Source: Paenibacillus sp. GM2
GTDB taxonomy: Bacteria; Bacillota; Bacilli; Paenibacillales; Paenibacillaceae
Direction: 5' to 3'
Length of the DNA stretch: 62,209 nucleotides
Assembly: GCF_900069005.2 (NCBI RefSeq)
Contig: NZ_LN831272.1
Coordinates: 104,226 to 166,434, forward strand
The notes below the pieces were generated by a model. The model made no database searches. It had not been told where the DNA came from and worked only from the letters and a program-made list of their open reading frames with translations. The position numbers and the translations under genes are program-made. This document shows, piece after piece, positions 9,364-17,489 of this stretch; the stretch's first letter is position 1, and each line of letters starts with the position of its first letter.

Positions 9364-9410
9364 ATAAAAAAACAGCGATCTTTCCCAAGCCATGCCATGA
9401 AAGATCGCTG
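9364..9410 (-). terminator. Terminator between the two PBP genes
   Basis: A perfect 12-pair stem CAGCGATCTTTC/GAAAGATCGCTG followed on the minus strand by TTTTTTT. It lies 33 bases beyond the stop of the upstream PBP gene, so the downstream PBP is probably expressed from its own promoter or by readthrough. Confidence 0.88.
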
Positions 9411-9442
9411 ATGTATCGTCTTTATTCAATTTTAAATTTTTC

Positions 9443-11506
9443 TTATTGCGTGTTATTTTTTTGATCCGTGTTCTGATTATCCGTCTGCTGATTTTGCGTC
9501 TTCTTCGGAATGCCATCAAGCCCATACTCTTGATCATAAGCATCGAAGATTTTCCGGGCGACCGGCGCGGCGCTCCAGGCACCAAAGCCGCCTTCAGGAA
9601 TAATGACCGCGACAGCAAGCTTCGGATTTTTGCGTGGGGCAAAGGCGATAAATACTCCGTTATCGCGGTTAGCTCCCGCTCCCCATTGCTGTGAGGTCCC
9701 TGTCTTCCGGGCAAAATCATACGGGAATCCGGCAAAGGCCGCCTGGACATTGGTCTCCATACCGTTGATCACGGCATCCCAATAAGCATCTTTAAACTCA
9801 ACCTTATTTAATACCTTCGGTTTAAATTCTTTGATGATATTTCCGTTCTCATCCGTAATTTTGTTGACGATATGTGGCTCCATTCGCGAACCTCGGCTTG
9901 CGAGAGTGGCTATATACTGAGCCAATTGCATGGTTGTATAACCGCCCTGCTGTCCGAAAGAAGCATATACCAATCGGGAAAGTGCTGTCTCTGATTCATT
10001 GTTATAGCCAAGCTGACCCAGGAACTCTTTAGGCAGGTCTACTCCCGTCGATACCCCTAGACCGAACTTCTTCATATATTCATCCCAGACGCCAATTCCA
10101 TCGCCCTTGTATTTATTGTATAATCTCTCACCCACCATATCGACCATAAAGGCATTGGAGGAAACACGGATCGCTTGTGAAGGGTTAATAGAGCCATAAA
10201 CATGCCTTCCCGAGTTACGTACACTGGAAGAATCATTCTTACCAAAGTAAGCGATACCTCTATCAGAGTAATAATCAGTTGTCTTGAATAATCCCTCATT
10301 CAGACCAATCAATACAGACAAAGGCTTAATCGTTGAACCCAGCAATACATTAGAGCCAAAATTATGTCCCGATTGCCCCGAACTATACGGGGTAATCGTT
10401 CCATTCTGATAATTTGTGTTTATTTTAGCCCAGTCATCGGGATCAATCCCACCGGATTGCCATACATTCGTATCATAGTCCGGCATGCTCGCCATGGCCA
10501 CAATCTTACCGGTGTCCACTTCCATCGCAACAGCATAACCGGTTTTCGCATTAGGGTGAACTTCACCGGATACCGGATTTTTATGGACCCAATCAATCTG
10601 ATCCAAAATGGCTTTCTCAGCGATAAGCTGAATATTCTTGTTAATATTCGTATGCAGATCATACCCCTTCTCCGGAGGTACGATCTCGGAGACGCCCGTG
10701 GCCATATTTCGCGGATCGATCGGCACTTTCTTGTAGCCGTTCTTGCCGCGAAGCTCATTCTGGTAATACATCTCCAATCCGTCCGCACCAACAAGCTCCT
10801 CGGATGTATAATCCAGGGCAGGGTCCTTGTCTAATGAACTATTCGCTTCCCGGATCGGGTCATACCATTTAACGTCATCCATGGATTTATATTTCTTGAG
10901 GTATCCAATGGTCTGTACAGCCACCGTATCCGTATCATAGTGCCGCACGCTATCCTCGACGATATCGATACCAGGGAATTCGGATTTACGCTCCAGGAAA
11001 TAAGCAACCTCCTGCTTATTTAACCCCGACTTGATCAGCCTTGGCGAATAACCATTGCCCTTGGTATAATCCAGGTCCATCGCCTTAACGATATCTTCCT
11101 CCGTCATCGGCTCGTTGACCTTATCGCCATACTTATCAAATACCTCTTTCAGCTTCTTGGCAATTTCCAGCGCTTCAGGCCGGTTTTTCATGCCCCGGTC
11201 CGACTTGCTATAATCCTTCTGCAGTGTAATGTAGAGCGACTGAACCGGAGTCGAGTAAGCAAGCTTCTCGCCGCCTGCCGCTAATATAGAGCCACGAATC
11301 GGTGATAGCGGGACATCCTTGACCCGCATACTCGTCTCCTGCTGGGACAAACTTGGCCCTTCTACAAATTGCAAAATCGCCAGACGTACGATAATGACGG
11401 TAAATATTATAAAAGTACTGAAAAAAAATAAATTCAAGCGAATATTAAAATGACGCTTCAGCTTGGCTTCCTGCTCGCGAGGATCGTCATTGTATGAGTT
11501 CTTCAT
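9443..11506 (-). CDS. Class B penicillin-binding protein, tandem paralogue
   Basis: A 687-residue class B transpeptidase, the probable parent or sister of the following PBP gene. It has one N-terminal membrane helix, a dimerisation domain, and a transpeptidase domain with STIK (Ser391-Lys394), SSN (449-451) and KTG (601-603). The start ATG follows GAGGAG at eight bases; a longer frame adds 20 residues without a better site. The C-terminus differs from its paralogue: a Gln/Asn-rich tail (QNQQTDNQNTDQKN) that should lie outside the cell, unlike the shorter KHE end of the neighbour. Expected role is side-wall peptidoglycan cross-linking with RodA/MreBCD. Confidence 0.92.
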   Translation of the reverse strand: MKNSYNDDPREQEAKLKRHFNIRLNLFFFSTFIIFTVIIVRLAILQFVEGPSLSQQETSMRVKDVPLSPIRGSILAAGGEKLAYSTPVQSLYITLQKDYSKSDRGMKNRPEALEIAKKLKEVFDKYGDKVNEPMTEEDIVKAMDLDYTKGNGYSPRLIKSGLNKQEVAYFLERKSEFPGIDIVEDSVRHYDTDTVAVQTIGYLKKYKSMDDVKWYDPIREANSSLDKDPALDYTSEELVGADGLEMYYQNELRGKNGYKKVPIDPRNMATGVSEIVPPEKGYDLHTNINKNIQLIAEKAILDQIDWVHKNPVSGEVHPNAKTGYAVAMEVDTGKIVAMASMPDYDTNVWQSGGIDPDDWAKINTNYQNGTITPYSSGQSGHNFGSNVLLGSTIKPLSVLIGLNEGLFKTTDYYSDRGIAYFGKNDSSSVRNSGRHVYGSINPSQAIRVSSNAFMVDMVGERLYNKYKGDGIGVWDEYMKKFGLGVSTGVDLPKEFLGQLGYNNESETALSRLVYASFGQQGGYTTMQLAQYIATLASRGSRMEPHIVNKITDENGNIIKEFKPKVLNKVEFKDAYWDAVINGMETNVQAAFAGFPYDFARKTGTSQQWGAGANRDNGVFIAFAPRKNPKLAVAVIIPEGGFGAWSAAPVARKIFDAYDQEYGLDGIPKKTQNQQTDNQNTDQKNNTQ

Positions 11507-11599
11507 GGGCGTTTCTCCTCTTTCATCCTTCCATACTTCATCAACTATATTAACATAACGATTCAATCCGATGCGAGGTTACACCCGGTACTTCTATTT

Positions 11600-12748
11600 T
11601 TAAGCCGTTTTGTCGGGAACATGCGTATCATAAAAGGCTGGCGAATTGAACCAATCCCCACTTTGCGCCCAGGTTGAATCAAGCGGAATCCACTTGTCCT
11701 TCTCTGTCAGATAGACCTCATTCCAAGCGTGAGGGCCGTATCCTCCTCTACCGTCATACCCTAATCCAGTCACAACCTTCACTTTAAGCCCTTGCGACCT
11801 GGCCATAACCGCATACAGACGCGAGTAATCGATGCATACTCCCTTTTTCGTATCAAAGGTCATCTGCGGCGTCTGTTCATGCCAGTCCCCCCGCTCCTCA
11901 TAATCCTTGACCTTGCCATAATCATAGCTCACTCTGGAGCCGACCCAATCATAGAGACGCCTTGCCTTCTCTTCATCCGTACCTGCGTCTTCCGTCACTT
12001 TAGCCGCAGCCAGTTCAATATCCTGCGGAATATTGGCATCGATCACCTCATACTTCCGCTGCAAAATACCGTTGAGTTCCGCCTCCACACTGCGAGTAAA
12101 CACCGGCAGCTTCTCCTTGATCAAGTCTCCGGTCAGGGGTTCAATTACCGTATGAGCTCCTTGCTGATATACCGTGGAAGCCTGCACATATTGACTGAAG
12201 CTACTATTCGGAAATAGTGTAACAACGATAAATAAAAGGACGATCATCATCATGCATCTGACCGTACCGATTACGGTGCCGATGCATGCGCCGAGCAGCC
12301 TGCTCAGGAACGAGGACCTGCCCCCTCCTCCGGACGGAACGCGCTCCAGCGAGGAATTGCCCAGTAAAAATGCCGAGAGCAACCCCAGAACAGTACGAAT
12401 CAACCAATAGCTAATAATAAATAACACAGCGAACCGCATCAATGGAAAGTCGCGGATCGCGGTGATGAAGGTGTAATATACTTGTTCCCATGTTGCCATA
12501 TCACGCTGCGGGTACGCAATGGTGGATAGCCAGTCCTGAACCTTCGGGGATAACCATATAGTGAGTGGAATCGCCCCGATTATGCTCACTACAGACAGAA
12601 TTCCCCCACTAACCAGGGTGAACAACCTGCCCGCCGTACGGGATGCCCCACGCGCCCAGCCTTGCAGTACAGATATAAGCAAAATACAGATGAGCAATGC
12701 GTTAATCCAGTTTATTTCTTGTAATTGTTGAGCCAAGACCATCGTCAT
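11600..12748 (-). CDS. Membrane protein with extracytoplasmic transglutaminase-like domain
   Basis: A 382-residue protein with two parts. Residues 1-185 contain about five membrane helices and a GWARGASRTAGRLF segment reminiscent of CvpA-type proteins. Residues 190-382 form a transglutaminase-like cysteine peptidase fold with the triad Cys305 (KKGVCIDYS), His340 (GPHAWNEVYL) and Asp357 (WIPLDSTW). The start ATG has GGGGGC upstream. It lies 93 bases before the tandem PBP gene on the same strand, which suggests a cell-surface or peptidoglycan-linked role. Transglutaminase-core proteins may act as proteases, amidases or structural modules, so the actual reaction is unknown. The fusion of a CvpA-like membrane half to this domain is noteworthy. 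Confidence 0.75.
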   Translation of the reverse strand: MTMVLAQQLQEINWINALLICILLISVLQGWARGASRTAGRLFTLVSGGILSVVSIIGAIPLTIWLSPKVQDWLSTIAYPQRDMATWEQVYYTFITAIRDFPLMRFAVLFIISYWLIRTVLGLLSAFLLGNSSLERVPSGGGGRSSFLSRLLGACIGTVIGTVRCMMMIVLLFIVVTLFPNSSFSQYVQASTVYQQGAHTVIEPLTGDLIKEKLPVFTRSVEAELNGILQRKYEVIDANIPQDIELAAAKVTEDAGTDEEKARRLYDWVGSRVSYDYGKVKDYEERGDWHEQTPQMTFDTKKGVCIDYSRLYAVMARSQGLKVKVVTGLGYDGRGGYGPHAWNEVYLTEKDKWIPLDSTWAQSGDWFNSPAFYDTHVPDKTA

Positions 12749-12804
12749 GCTTGCCCCCTATCTTGATGACTTATGGTCATAATATTTAAGGCAGACCTTA
12801 CCCA

Positions 12805-13251
12805 CTACTTGCGTTTTGCTTCTTCAATAAACGCCTCTATCGTATCATTAACCTTCCATTCACCCAAAGATACGCCATGGAACTTCACCTTTACTTTGCC
12901 ATCGCCGTCACTGCCTGTAACTTCAAGATTAGGCGTCTTAATCGTAAACGTTCCATCGCCATTCTGTGTAATTTCCGCTTCCGCTGCTTCCTTCTTCATC
13001 ATCTGCAGAACTTCCGACTTGGTGATATCAGCAGCCTGATCTTTCACCGTCTCCACCGCATTGCCAATATCCTTGAGAGATATGCCGCTGTATATAATGA
13101 TGAACGCAGCGATGACAAGGACCAGCGCCCATTTGACTACGGTCTTAACAAAATTCAGCACCAGAAATAGGATAACCAGGGCTACAACAATGACGAGCCA
13201 GTTTTGTTTTAGAAATTCAATCCATACATCAACATTCAAATCCATATTCAT
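12805..13251 (-). CDS. Small membrane protein of unknown function
   Basis: A 148-residue protein. Residues 14-60 hold two closely spaced hydrophobic helices (NWLVIVVALVILFLVLNFVK and WALVLVIAAFIIIYSGI); the remaining 90 residues are hydrophilic with predicted amphipathic strand and helix, ending EEAKRK. The start ATG (MNMDLNV) follows AGGGGTG. I do not recognise a family. It lies 56 bases upstream of the transglutaminase-like gene on the same strand and may be cotranscribed with it and the PBPs, pointing to an envelope role, which is inference only. Confidence 0.6.
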   Translation of the reverse strand: MNMDLNVDVWIEFLKQNWLVIVVALVILFLVLNFVKTVVKWALVLVIAAFIIIYSGISLKDIGNAVETVKDQAADITKSEVLQMMKKEAAEAEITQNGDGTFTIKTPNLEVTGSDGDGKVKVKFHGVSLGEWKVNDTIEAFIEEAKRK

Positions 13252-13525
13252 GAACACCCCTAAACTCTTAATCATTCGTATTCAAAAAGACTGCATCCAG
13301 CACTTATTGAACTACCTTGCCTATGTCAGAGCCACCCGGTCAAGCGGACGCTCCCTTATTATACATGATGGCCAGTTCCAATGACAGCTTAACCCCAATT
13401 TAACAGGAAATCACAGAAAATTATGTACATCATGTACCGAAAGGGGGTATAAGTTCGTCCCAAGCGACGTACAAGTATAGCATGATGAATTTTTGAACAA
13501 CTCATTTTTAGAGGAGGGCAAGGCA

Positions 13526-14674
13526 GTGAAAATCGCTTTCTGGCTTTATTTTTTTATGTTCCTCGCTTTCTTCGACCTGCATGCGCAATATCCTATTCTG
13601 ACGCCCTTTGCATTGTCACTAGGGGCTGCGCCTGCCTTCATTGGCTGGATGATGGGGATATATGCGCTAACACATCTGCCTGGCAATCTTATTGCCGGAC
13701 AGGGCGTAGATCGGCATGGAAGCCGTGGCTATATGATATTTAGCTTGCTATCTGGTGGAGCCATCCTCCTGCTGCAAGCCCATGTCACGGAGCCATGGCA
13801 GCTTCTTGTGCTGCGCTCAATTAGCGGATTTGTGCTTGCTTTCCTGTCCCCGGCTTGTCTGGCCCTGCTCGCTTCCCTGTCGAGCAACGCGGTGAAACAA
13901 GGGAAATTGATGGCAGGACACGGGGTGATGCATACCCTTGCTTCCGTCGTCTCCCCGGCTGCCGGGGCCTTTCTTGTCGCCCGCGCCGGCTTCACCCTTA
14001 CATTCCAGACGCTTGGCTGGCTTATGATCGTTACCGGTGTTATCGCCATATTTACGATCAAGGAACTGCCCAAATTAAAGGCCCCTCTACAGCAGCCTAT
14101 CAAAAAAGCGCCTGTGAAGCTCAATATTATTCCTATTTATTTCTATTTGCTGCCTTTCGCCGTATCCTGCGCCCAAGGGATTCTATATTTTGAACTCCCG
14201 CTCCAGGCAGGCGGATTATCCGGGATCATGCATACCGGGCTCTACTTCTCGATTATTAGCCTCGGGGCCCTGGCGACCCTATCGTTGTTATTTCTGAACC
14301 ATTTCTCGCCGTATATTAGATCCTATCTTGGAATACTCGGCATTGCTCTATCCTTCTTCTCGCTGGCAGCCCTCGACTCGGTTCCGATTGTCATTTCGCT
14401 ATTTGCGCTTGGTTTGGCCAAAGGCATCGTCTTCCCTGCTATGGCCTCCGTCTTTATCGACTTATCCGGGGGCAAACGGCTGGGAACCGTATTCTCACTG
14501 CAATCTATTGCGATGTCGATCGGTTCTTTCCTCGGCCCCATTATTGCGGGAACGATGCATAATAACTACTCCCCCTACTTCTTTGCCTTCTTGCTCTTAA
14601 TGCTCGTTATTATCGTGGTTCCTGCCTGGAAAGCAAATATGCCTGCTTCCTTCACCATACCAACGGAAAGATGA
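13526..14674 (+). CDS. MFS transporter (drug or metabolite exporter type)
   Basis: A 382-residue major facilitator superfamily protein with about 12 membrane helices. The loop between helices 2 and 3 carries the MFS A-motif variant GQGVDRHGSRG, and helix 5 carries a Pro/Gly-rich VVSPAAGAFLVARAG stretch like motif C of drug/H+ antiporters. I choose the GTG start behind GAGGAGG at eight bases rather than a TTG eleven codons earlier. The upstream region holds an imperfect palindrome GTACATcATGTAC at 13425-13437 that could be an operator; no regulator gene lies beside it. Substrate unknown. Confidence 0.82.
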   Translation: MKIAFWLYFFMFLAFFDLHAQYPILTPFALSLGAAPAFIGWMMGIYALTHLPGNLIAGQGVDRHGSRGYMIFSLLSGGAILLLQAHVTEPWQLLVLRSISGFVLAFLSPACLALLASLSSNAVKQGKLMAGHGVMHTLASVVSPAAGAFLVARAGFTLTFQTLGWLMIVTGVIAIFTIKELPKLKAPLQQPIKKAPVKLNIIPIYFYLLPFAVSCAQGILYFELPLQAGGLSGIMHTGLYFSIISLGALATLSLLFLNHFSPYIRSYLGILGIALSFFSLAALDSVPIVISLFALGLAKGIVFPAMASVFIDLSGGKRLGTVFSLQSIAMSIGSFLGPIIAGTMHNNYSPYFFAFLLLMLVIIVVPAWKANMPASFTIPTER

Positions 14675-14798
14675 GCAATAAGGGCATTCACATATAATTT
14701 TGAACACGGTTAGGCCCTTGCACAGGGCAGGGGCGTAGATAAAACATAATATATTTTGTAGTTACCGACCCAAGCTTAAAAAAGGGAGGTGATCCAAA

Positions 14799-14945
14799 GT
14801 GGGTCATATCGAGCCGTGTGGACCATGCGGACCAGGCCCCGTCATCGGCCCAGGAGCTGGAGCTGGCGGTTGCTGGTCATCAGCAGGTACCATCTTGGTA
14901 CTGTATATTTTGCTGGTGATTATCCTTCGTGCCCCTATCTGGTAA
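14799..14945 (+). CDS. YjcZ-like sporulation miniprotein
   Basis: A 48-residue protein starting at GTG behind a near-perfect AAGGGAGGTGATC site. The N-terminal half is Gly/Pro/Cys-rich (MGHIEPCGPCGPGPVIGPG) and the C-terminal half is one membrane helix (GTILVLYILLVIILRAPIW). This two-part plan and the helix sequence resemble the YjcZ family of small sporulation proteins, which sit in membranes or the coat. A CATAATATA element at 14745-14753 is compatible with a sigma-E/K -10 box, but I see no convincing -35. A strong terminator follows at once, so it is a monocistronic gene. Confidence 0.7.
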   Translation: MGHIEPCGPCGPGPVIGPGAGAGGCWSSAGTILVLYILLVIILRAPIW

Positions 14946-14960
14946 GATGAAATCATGGTT

Positions 14961-14997
14961 GCGGTCTGTCCCCCTCCCGACAGGCCGCTTTTATTAT
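14961..14997 (+). terminator. Terminator of the YjcZ-like gene
   Basis: Ten-base GC-rich stem GCGGTCTGTC/GACAGGCCGC with a CCCCTCCC loop, followed by TTTTATTATG, 15 bases after the stop codon. Confidence 0.88.
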
Positions 14998-15052
14998 GTT
15001 TTTGCATGAGATGACGGTCAAGTATACACTATAAATGCGAAATGCGTATTCT

Positions 15053-15088
15053 AAAAAGTCCGCTTTCTGATCAAAATCGGACTTTTGG
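15053..15088. repeat. Inverted repeat with AAAAGTCCG arms
   Basis: A nine-base perfect inverted repeat AAAAGTCCG/CGGACTTTT around a 15-base loop, in a 190-base intergenic stretch. Read on the minus strand its end (ATCAGAAAGCGGACTTTTT) closely matches one end of the structured element at 17319-17482 (ATCAAAAGTGGACTTTTT), so both may be copies or fragments of one dispersed intergenic repeat. Confidence 0.5.
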
Positions 15089-15137
15089 GACAACCTCTAT
15101 AAGAATCAACCATCCAACCTAATCGAGGTGAGCCGCC

Positions 15138-15485
15138 ATGCCGATCAGCATTATCGTCGAAGGCAAAAATGATCGCAGCAAGCTGCGCAGACTGCTTCAT
15201 GGAGAGATCCATATTCATTGCACCTTTGGAACCTTGAACAATCTCAAGCTGGAGTCGCTCCGGAAGCAGGTAGGTGATGATGAGGTATACTTATTTATGG
15301 ACAATGACGCATCTGGCAAGAAGATTCGCGCCCTATTACTGGACAGCTTCCCGGACGCCACCCAGATCTATACGAGAAGAGGCTACGCCGGTGTGGAGGG
15401 TACACCTGACGAATATATCATCTCCCAATTAGAAAAAGCCGGGCTAGAGGAATATATTGAATATCCTCCTCCCGGCTTCGTTTGA
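15138..15485 (+). CDS. Small stand-alone Toprim domain protein (YusF-like)
   Basis: A 115-residue cytoplasmic protein made almost only of a Toprim fold, the Mg2+-binding core of primases, topoisomerases and RNase M5. The catalytic Glu is in IIVEGKND (residue 8) and the DxD pair in LFMDNDASGKK. It is much shorter than RNase M5 and lacks its extra domain, resembling the uncharacterised B. subtilis YusF. The start follows GAGGTGA at six bases. The last 15 codons overlap a terminator hairpin that serves the convergent sco gene. A nucleotidyl transfer or phosphodiester hydrolysis role is likely by family; the substrate is unknown. Confidence 0.8.
   Translation: MPISIIVEGKNDRSKLRRLLHGEIHIHCTFGTLNNLKLESLRKQVGDDEVYLFMDNDASGKKIRALLLDSFPDATQIYTRRGYAGVEGTPDEYIISQLEKAGLEEYIEYPPPGFV
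15433..15478 (-). terminator. Terminator of sco lying inside the Toprim coding region
   Basis: On the minus strand the arms AAGCCGGG/CCCGGCTT enclose a second pairing (AGGAGG with CCTCT) and are followed by TTTTTC. It lies 36 bases after the sco stop, entirely within the 3' end of the opposite-strand Toprim gene, whose final codons it forms. Confidence 0.7.
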
Positions 15486-15513
15486 ATAATCAACAAGCCA
15501 ATATAAATTGCTA

Positions 15514-16110
15514 TTATTTGGCCAGATCGATAACCCCTTGAGCGATCTCCTGAGGTGTAGACTCCGGACGGTAAATATTTCGCAAATTGCCATCCCGGTC
15601 AACCAGACCAATCAGATCCATGTGGACAAAATTGTTATTCTGATCCTCATTAATTAAAATTTTGAATGAGTTCATGGCCAGATCCATGATCTTCTGCTGA
15701 TCTCCTCGCAAGAAATACCAACCGGAATAATCGGCCTTGAATTTGTCCCCAAACGCCTTAATAGCCTCGCGCGTGTCTCGCTCCGGATCGAAGGAAATCG
15801 AGATGATCTCGGCGTCCTTGCCAAACATGCCTTTATCCTTGAGCAGATCCTGCACTTGACTTAAGCGGAAAGTCGTGACCGGACATACATCCGGGCAACT
15901 GGAGAAGAAGAAATAAAATAGCCGAACCTTGCCGTTCGTGTCCTCCAGCGTAATATTGCGGCCATCTACATTTTCCAAGCTGAAGCTCTCCACCGGCCGA
16001 ATAATCGGCAGCTTGGGCTTGGCATAGGTAGTCCAGAGCAGATACCCCGCCATGATGAGACATAAAACCAGCAAAATCCAGGTCCATTTATATTTCTTAA
16101 GCAACGACAT
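15514..16110 (-). CDS. SCO1/SenC family copper chaperone for cytochrome oxidase
   Basis: A 198-residue membrane-anchored thioredoxin-fold protein. One N-terminal helix (residues 9-27) is followed by an extracytoplasmic domain with the copper-binding CPDVCP motif (Cys72 and Cys76) and a downstream His in NNFVHMDLIG, the three ligands known for SCO proteins. It delivers copper to the CuA site of cytochrome c oxidase subunit II. I use ATG behind GGAGG at seven bases rather than a TTG two codons earlier. It lies 13 bases downstream of the heme O synthase gene, a typical oxidase assembly pair; the B. subtilis homologue is YpmQ. Confidence 0.9.
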   Translation of the reverse strand: MSLLKKYKWTWILLVLCLIMAGYLLWTTYAKPKLPIIRPVESFSLENVDGRNITLEDTNGKVRLFYFFFSSCPDVCPVTTFRLSQVQDLLKDKGMFGKDAEIISISFDPERDTREAIKAFGDKFKADYSGWYFLRGDQQKIMDLAMNSFKILINEDQNNNFVHMDLIGLVDRDGNLRNIYRPESTPQEIAQGVIDLAK

Positions 16111-16123
16111 CCTCAAACCTCCA

Positions 16124-17059
16124 TTACAATCGAACTGTATCGAGAATCATGACGATCATGCTTACTGTCAAATAGTTGATTGAGAACAAGAATACCCGCT
16201 TCGCCCAAACATCATTTTCCTGAGAACGAAAGCCTTTTAGCGCCATTAGCAGCCAGGAAACGGACAGAAGCTCACCGATGATAAGGAACCATATTCCTGT
16301 ATAATCGTAGACATACATTAATATTGGAATAGGCAGGAGCAGAACGAGATAAGGAATCATTTGCAATTTCGTTCTCGGAATGCCCTTCACCACGGGCAAT
16401 AACGGGAAGCCTGCGGCCCGATACTCCTCTACACGCCGGATGCCCAGCGCCCAGAAATGTGGAGGCTGCCATAAGAACAGCATCGCAAATAACAGGACAG
16501 CACCAAGATCAACCTTGCCCGCAGCCGCTACATACCCGATCACCGGGGGCATTGCTCCTGAGATCGCTCCAACTGAGGTGCTCCAGGTCGAGGAGCGCTT
16601 TAGCCATAACGTATACACAACGACATACACAAGCATGCCAATGACACCAAATACACCGGCCAGCAGGCCGTTGCCAATAAATAGTACAGACAATCCCAAT
16701 ATACCTAATATAATGGCATACCAGAGCACCGTCTTTGGCGACATTTTCCCAGTAGGCAGCACGCGATCCTGTGTGCGGGCCATCTTCATATCCAGATCAC
16801 GGTCAAAATAATTGTTGAATACACAGGAGGAAGCCATAACCAGTACGGTTCCCAGCAACATGAGGATTAGTTTGCCGTATTGTAAATGCCATTGAGAAGC
16901 CACCCAAAAGCCAGCAAAAGCCGCGATGAGATTTGAACGCAAAATACCTGGTTTGGTTAGCGCGATAAAATCCTTCCAAGTCGCTGTTTTTCCTGGAGGA
17001 GTAGGTCTCACGGACAATGCTGCCGATTCTGAAGGTGCAGTATAAGAAATTCTGTCCAT
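16124..17059 (-). CDS. ctaB: Protoheme IX farnesyltransferase (heme O synthase)
   Basis: A 311-residue UbiA-superfamily prenyltransferase with about nine membrane helices. The first prenyl-diphosphate-binding motif is NNYFDRDLDMKM (Asp-rich), with the second polar loop at the GIRRVEEYRAAGFPLLPVVKG region. It transfers a farnesyl group from farnesyl diphosphate to protoheme, giving heme O for aa3/bo-type terminal oxidases. The start ATG has AGGGGG upstream. It is the first gene of a two-gene operon with sco. The oxidase structural genes are not in the window. Confidence 0.92.
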   Translation of the reverse strand: MDRISYTAPSESAALSVRPTPPGKTATWKDFIALTKPGILRSNLIAAFAGFWVASQWHLQYGKLILMLLGTVLVMASSCVFNNYFDRDLDMKMARTQDRVLPTGKMSPKTVLWYAIILGILGLSVLFIGNGLLAGVFGVIGMLVYVVVYTLWLKRSSTWSTSVGAISGAMPPVIGYVAAAGKVDLGAVLLFAMLFLWQPPHFWALGIRRVEEYRAAGFPLLPVVKGIPRTKLQMIPYLVLLLPIPILMYVYDYTGIWFLIIGELLSVSWLLMALKGFRSQENDVWAKRVFLFSINYLTVSMIVMILDTVRL

Positions 17060-17097
17060 GTCGGTTATTTCCCCCTAAACTATAAATTTTGTCTTCC

Positions 17098-17125
17098 TAT
17101 ATAAAGAAGTTCACGAATAATTCAA
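17098..17125 (-). promoter_or_regulatory. Candidate sigma-A promoter of ctaB-sco
   Basis: On the minus strand TTGAAT is separated by 16 bases from TATATA, about 40 bases upstream of the ctaB start. Judged by eye; spacing one base short of the optimum. Confidence 0.45.
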
Positions 17126-17254
17126 TGAATCCATATTACACTATAAACTTTATCATACCAAGAAGCAGAAATGTTTGACAATCATCTGATAAAAAGCAGG
17201 GTTTGTGACAATTTAATGACAGAAGCTGTATAACAGAATGGCCGCTTTACTATT

Positions 17255-17286
17255 CAAAAAGCCCGGGCATCTGCAATGCCCGGGCT
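17255..17286 (-). terminator. Terminator downstream of trpS
   Basis: Perfect ten-pair stem AGCCCGGGCA/TGCCCGGGCT followed by TTTTT on the minus strand. It is about 200 bases after the trpS stop, so the structured element between them would be the trpS 3' untranslated region. Confidence 0.85.
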
Positions 17287-17318
17287 AAGTTATGCAAAAA
17301 ATTATATTTCAGAAAAAG

Positions 17319-17482
17319 CCCCGTTCTCAGCCCCAAAAGAGTGGGATGTGCCCAGGCATGAGGAGCAAAGCTACGCGCTTTCGCAGCTAAAACTCAGCTT
17401 GTTGCGAATACCTTGGATTCGCTATTGCTCACCCTGAGTTGACCTCGATGACGGCTTTATTATCAAAAGTGGACTTTTTGAA
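17319..17482. repeat. Structured intergenic element downstream of trpS, candidate dispersed repeat
   Basis: This 164-base non-coding block has several nested inverted repeats: AACTCAG/CTGAGTT, GAAT/ATTC inside it, and AGCT...AGCT around a GCGAAAGCGC core. Its right end (ATCAAAAGTGGACTTTTT) matches the repeat near 15.05 kb in opposite orientation. No open frame with a ribosome binding site is visible on either strand. The layout and my general recollection of similar blocks in Paenibacillus intergenic regions suggest a dispersed structured element or an ncRNA-like 3' UTR; this needs a genome-wide comparison to confirm. Confidence 0.4.
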
Positions 17483-17489
17483 CTGCCGC

